Source of the DNA: Pyropia yezoensis
Taxonomy: Eukaryota > Rhodophyta > Bangiophyceae > Bangiales > Bangiaceae
NCBI GenBank assembly: GCA_009829735.1
Contig: CM020619.1
Coordinates: 23,957,554 to 24,021,553 of the forward strand
Direction of reading: 5' to 3'
DNA: 64,000 nt
The notes under the pieces were generated by a model that saw only the letters and a list, made by a program, of their open reading frames with translations, had not been told where the DNA came from and made no database searches. Shown in pieces: positions 60,769-64,000 of this stretch. The stretch's first letter is position 1, and every line of letters begins with the position of its first letter. Both the position numbers and the translations under genes were made by a program.

Positions 60769-61347
60769 CTATGCCCCGCACACCGACGCCACGACCGTCA
60801 CATTGACAGCCGTCACCAGGTCACGGTCGCCGCCCACAAACGCGCGGATGGTAGTTGGCCCCGGCTGTAGGTGCCGCAGCGCCCAATAGTCCCCCTCCGT
60901 ATCCTTGCCCAGCGCGTAGGGCGCGTACCGTTCCGTGTGCCAAAAGGGGGACGTGTACGTCACGTTGGGGGCCACACCCGGCCGAGCGCCACCACACTGC
61001 CCCGCTCGGCCGTGGCCCTTGTTGTCGCCGCCACCACCGCCACCGGTGGCGGTGGGGGCACCCCCCGCGGGCGCCGCCCAGCCCGCCACAATGTTGAACG
61101 CGTAGCAGCCGCGGCCGACCGTGTCCCCGTCGGCCAGCCGCCGTACCACCGTGTTTGTGTCAGCATTCACCAGCGCAAAGTGATCAATGGCCAGCAGCGG
61201 CAGCAGCCGGGGGGCGGTGGCAGCGGCTGCGGTGGCGGCGTGTGCCGCGGCAATGGTGGTGCCGTCCACGAGGCGGCCGGCAGCGACGGCCACCGCCATT
61301 GCCATTGCCGCGACCAACGCGGCCACAGAGGCTGTTGCGGTCGCCAT
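60769..61347 (-). CDS. Small secreted protein with a single beta-sandwich-like domain
   Basis: A 192-residue protein starting at ATG 61347 with a signal peptide (MATATASVAALVAAMAMAVA). The mature part contains FALVNADTNTVVRRLADGD, then AFNIVAG, and later APYALGKDTEGDYWALRHL and PGPTTIRAFVGGD. This order (L-x-N-A-D-T-x-x-x-x-x-x-L-x-D-G, then N-I-x-A, then P-Y-A-L-G-x-D-x-x-G-D-Y, then a G-x-x-T-x-x-A strand) is like a beta-sandwich module seen in multi-domain secreted proteins of marine bacteria and algae, often next to carbohydrate-active domains. Here it stands alone with a Gly-rich insert. ATG 61347 is preferred over the upstream open frame because it begins the signal peptide. The function is unknown, possibly wall or matrix binding. 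Confidence 0.65.
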   Translation of the reverse strand: MATATASVAALVAAMAMAVAVAAGRLVDGTTIAAAHAATAAAATAPRLLPLLAIDHFALVNADTNTVVRRLADGDTVGRGCYAFNIVAGWAAPAGGAPTATGGGGGGDNKGHGRAGQCGGARPGVAPNVTYTSPFWHTERYAPYALGKDTEGDYWALRHLQPGPTTIRAFVGGDRDLVTAVNVTVVASVCGA

Positions 61348-61672
61348 GTAAGGTGGGTGGGCGGGTACGAGGATGGGCAGGACGAACCAGAGCGGGGAAG
61401 GGGGGGGAAGGATGAGATGAATGAGGGGGGGGGGGGGGAAGGGGGGTGGCGTCGGGGAACCGACCGACGGCAGCGGGGGACCAGGAGGAGAAGATGTAGA
61501 GGAGGTGGGAGGCGTGGAGGTGGGGGAGGCGTCGGCGCACGAGCGGCCGCGACGGTGGGTCGGCAACTGGCCCGACGGTCGGCAGATGAGGTCGCGGCAA
61601 CGACACCGTTCGGCGGCTGCCGGGGGTGGGCGGGCCGTGCAGCTCTTCGACGGGTGGGTCGAGGGGACCGCG

Positions 61673-61742
61673 GGCGGCCCGGTGGGCGGGCGAGCGGGCG
61701 GGCGGGCAGGCGGGCGGGCGGGCGGGCGGGCAGGCGGGCGGG
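61673..61742. repeat. (GGGC)n minisatellite
   Basis: About 70 bp of GGGCGGGC/GGGCAGGC tandem units on the + strand. Confidence 0.9.
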
Positions 61743-62128
61743 CTGCTTGGCTGTTGGGCCTTGCGGGTCACCGAGTGAGGGGCAAGGGTGGGGCAAGCGG
61801 ATGAGGCGCGGCCCCACCACCCCGTTGCACCGTTGCACGTGCCCGCCCGCACCTCGCGGCGGGCCTCCTTTTCCCCACGATGACGGGCGGTGCCACCCCG
61901 TGTGCTGCCCTTGCCAACCACTGTCAGGCAGCACGTTTGCAGGTACATGTACAGGTGTACCGTACCGAGGCACCAATTGCACTGTCAGGGGGGGGAGGGG
62001 GAAAGAGAAACGCGGGCGCCTTGACGGTGGCGGCGCGGCACGACCCACGGCGGCCTCGCGCGCACCAGGCGGTTGAGGGTGAGGGGGACAGAGTGTACTT
62101 CACACGGTGTGGTGGAGGGGTGCGGGGA

Positions 62129-62180
62129 GGCAGAGGTAGAGTTTGGTAGGCTGCGCAGCCTGCCAAACTCTACCTCTGCC
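62129..62180. repeat. 52-bp near-perfect palindrome
   Basis: The left arm GGCAGAGGTAGAGTTTGG (then TAGGCTGC) meets its reverse complement directly at 62154/62155, with no loop and a single mismatch in 26 pairs. Transcribed RNA could fold into a long hairpin, and the DNA could extrude a cruciform. Confidence 0.95.
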
Positions 62181-64000
62181 TGCCGCATGCGGCGGTCGCC
62201 GTCGGGGTTCAACTCACCCCGGCGGGCGGGCGGTCGGTTGTGGACGCCGGCGTGGCCCCACGCGTCTCGCCGCGGCATCGAGCAGCTGCCGCTGCCGTCG
62301 CAGCCCGCCGCGGTCCGCCACTACCTCTGCTGCCGCGCACTCGCTCCCAGAAGGTGCCGCACGGCCCCCCCTGCGGCCTCGCCCGCCGCCGCCGTCCCCC
62401 GTCCCGCCTCCATCCACTGGGGGGGTGGTGGGCGGCCTTTTTGGAAGCACGCCGCCGCCCCACCCACAGGGCCCGTCACCATCCCCATGCATGCAGGCAC
62501 CCCCCCCCACGCAATTGCCCCCTCCAGCCGGAGGTGAAGTTCAGTGCAGCCGCCGTTGCGGCAGGACGGTCACCAGCCGCCGTCAGCGCCTGGTCCCGCC
62601 ACACCCTCCCCTCGCACCCAGATTTCCACGCCAGTCTTTTGTGGAGCGCGGGTGCCTGCCGCCGGCCGGATGGCTGCGGCAGGCGGGCGGGAACGAAAAA
62701 CAAACATACACCACCTCCCTTCCATCGCCACAGCGGTTCAGGGGGCAAAGCGACTGGCCAGCCCGCTGCGTGTGCCATTGCCCACACAGTCAAGCATGTG
62801 GTATCGCACGTCTCTTGGTGATCACCCCCCAACCGGCCACCACCGCCATTCTTCTCTTTTCCCACGAGCGGACAGCGGTATGATGCACACGATTCCATCG
62901 AGGGCTTTGCAATCAGCCCACCGCAGCCGTGGTGGCGCGGGCAGAGCATCAGTGGTCACTCGCTGAATCAAGTGCCCCGACCCGTCCACGCGGCGGCCCC
63001 GCGCGACTCGGTACCGCGACTGCCGTCCGGGGTCTTGGTGAAGGTGACGACGTTGCCCCCTCGTGCCGCCGTCGGCCACGGTGGCCATGTCGACTCTGGA
63101 GTACGCAGCGCTGAGAAGGAACGTGCTCGCTCGTGCTGGTAAGTTGCCGCGCATGATTCCACTGATCACAAATTCTGTATTATGTGCCGCCTCAACGAGA
63201 TGTGTGGCGTGCCATGTGATTGGCTGCTCTTTTTCAACGGTTTTCTGAGGCACAACTTCAAGCTATCGTCGCCGTCCGTCCGCCTCTGCGTGACCTCCCG
63301 GTGGAGTGTGTCGCCGAAACGGCCAGCGCGAAGCTGTCGCTCGGACGCTCGTCCGTGTCCCCGTCGCCTGCCTCACCGAGCCGCTGTCCCGTCGACTCTA
63401 CCCGACGGCGCCAACGCCGCCACTCTTGTGTCACAGGCTGGCTGGGGTGACCCTCAGCCCAGGCTGGCTGCGGTGGTCGGCAGCCCCTGTGTTTTCGACC
63501 CCGCCCTGCCCGTGGCGCGCTCCCCGTGCGGCTCGTCTGGCAAGCGGTCGCCATGCTGTGCCCGGCCTTCCTGCCTTCCCCCGCGCTGCTCGTTGGGGGG
63601 CCCACCTCCCGCGGATGGCGACAGCCGCTGCAGCTTCCTGGAAGCCGGTCGTGGGTGTCCGCCATCCCCGCGGGTGCGGGGCGGGCCATCCTGCGGGGAT
63701 GCCCACCATTGTCCCTCCGCGCTGCCGCCGCCGCAGGCCACCACTCGGCGGTGGCCGCGGCCGCGTCTCCGCCTCCGCTACCCGCTGACAACAGCGGCGC
63801 GGCCACGGGGGGGGACGCCGGTGGGGGGGGGGGGGGGGGGAGGCGCCGCGCGGCACCGCGTGCAACGGCGGCAGCAGCATCCGCGACGGGCAGCGGCGCG
63901 ACCTCACCCGTGGCGACCGCGGCAGCGACGCTCCGTGCCGGCCGGCACCGGGTGGGTGGCGGTGGCGGTGGCGGCCCTCCCCCGACGAGAGCGACGACAG

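Larger units (their letters stand above)
61348..64000. other. Right-end region without a clear gene
   Basis: It holds a GGGC-type minisatellite (61673-61742), a GTACATGTAC patch (61942-61967), a 52-bp near-palindrome (62129-62180) and mixed sequence. A + strand frame from about 63640 to the window end (SAIPAGAGRAILRGCPP ... ASPPPLPADNSGAATGGDAG) has coding-like composition and is open at the edge, but it has no recognisable domain and crosses a G run at 63820-63841. I do not call it as a gene. Confidence 0.4.

Noticed and set aside
62822..63253. 143-codon minus-strand ORF with few low-complexity residues
   Set aside because: It has no recognisable domain, no signal and no neighbouring support. 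Its length is not unusual for this composition.

Overview
This window looks like nuclear DNA from a very GC-rich, intron-poor photosynthetic eukaryote. A bangiophyte red alga of the Porphyra/Pyropia type is my best guess, from the GC content, alanine-rich proteins, plastid-targeted enzymes, few short GT-AG introns and cysteine-rich secreted proteins. That assignment is inference: no search was run, and a green alga or other protist is not excluded. Long G or C homopolymers occur throughout and break reading frames, so some apparent frameshifts may be sequence errors.

Left arm (1-12.9 kb): the 3' end of a sulfotransferase-like gene converges on a plastid/organellar peptide deformylase. A ChaN-type protein with a twin-arginine thylakoid-lumen signal follows, then a DHHC palmitoyltransferase. 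After 3 kb of homopolymer-rich intergenic DNA comes a 771-bp internally deleted Tc1/mariner element.

Centre (12.9-31.4 kb): one young Ty3/gypsy chromodomain LTR retrotransposon (539-bp LTRs, CCGCG target duplication) carries a second, related element (468-bp LTRs, GACTT target duplication) nested inside its pol gene. LTR pairs look identical by eye and the inner element looks complete. Both elements place a canonical GGGAAAC slippery heptamer just before the gag stop, then a 6-nt spacer and a stable hairpin with pseudoknot potential, with pol open in the -1 frame. Both also carry, between pol and the 3' LTR, an antisense ORF. The two antisense products are related to each other, and the longer one ends in an SR/RS-rich tail. 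These are the most interesting signals in the window.

Right arm (31.4-64 kb): a repeat-rich stretch with a hexanucleotide (CCACCG)n array at 37.4-38.0 kb precedes a two-exon cytochrome P450, a classical short-chain dehydrogenase, a broken leucine-rich-repeat gene and a large secreted cysteine-rich protein. Beyond these lie a small plastid-membrane protein, two divergently oriented multi-exon SIMPL/DUF541-like genes, an acidic Ala-rich secreted protein and a small secreted beta-sandwich protein. The last 2.6 kb has no clear gene but contains a 52-bp near-perfect palindrome. The host genes show no shared pathway; several products are predicted to enter the plastid or the secretory route.
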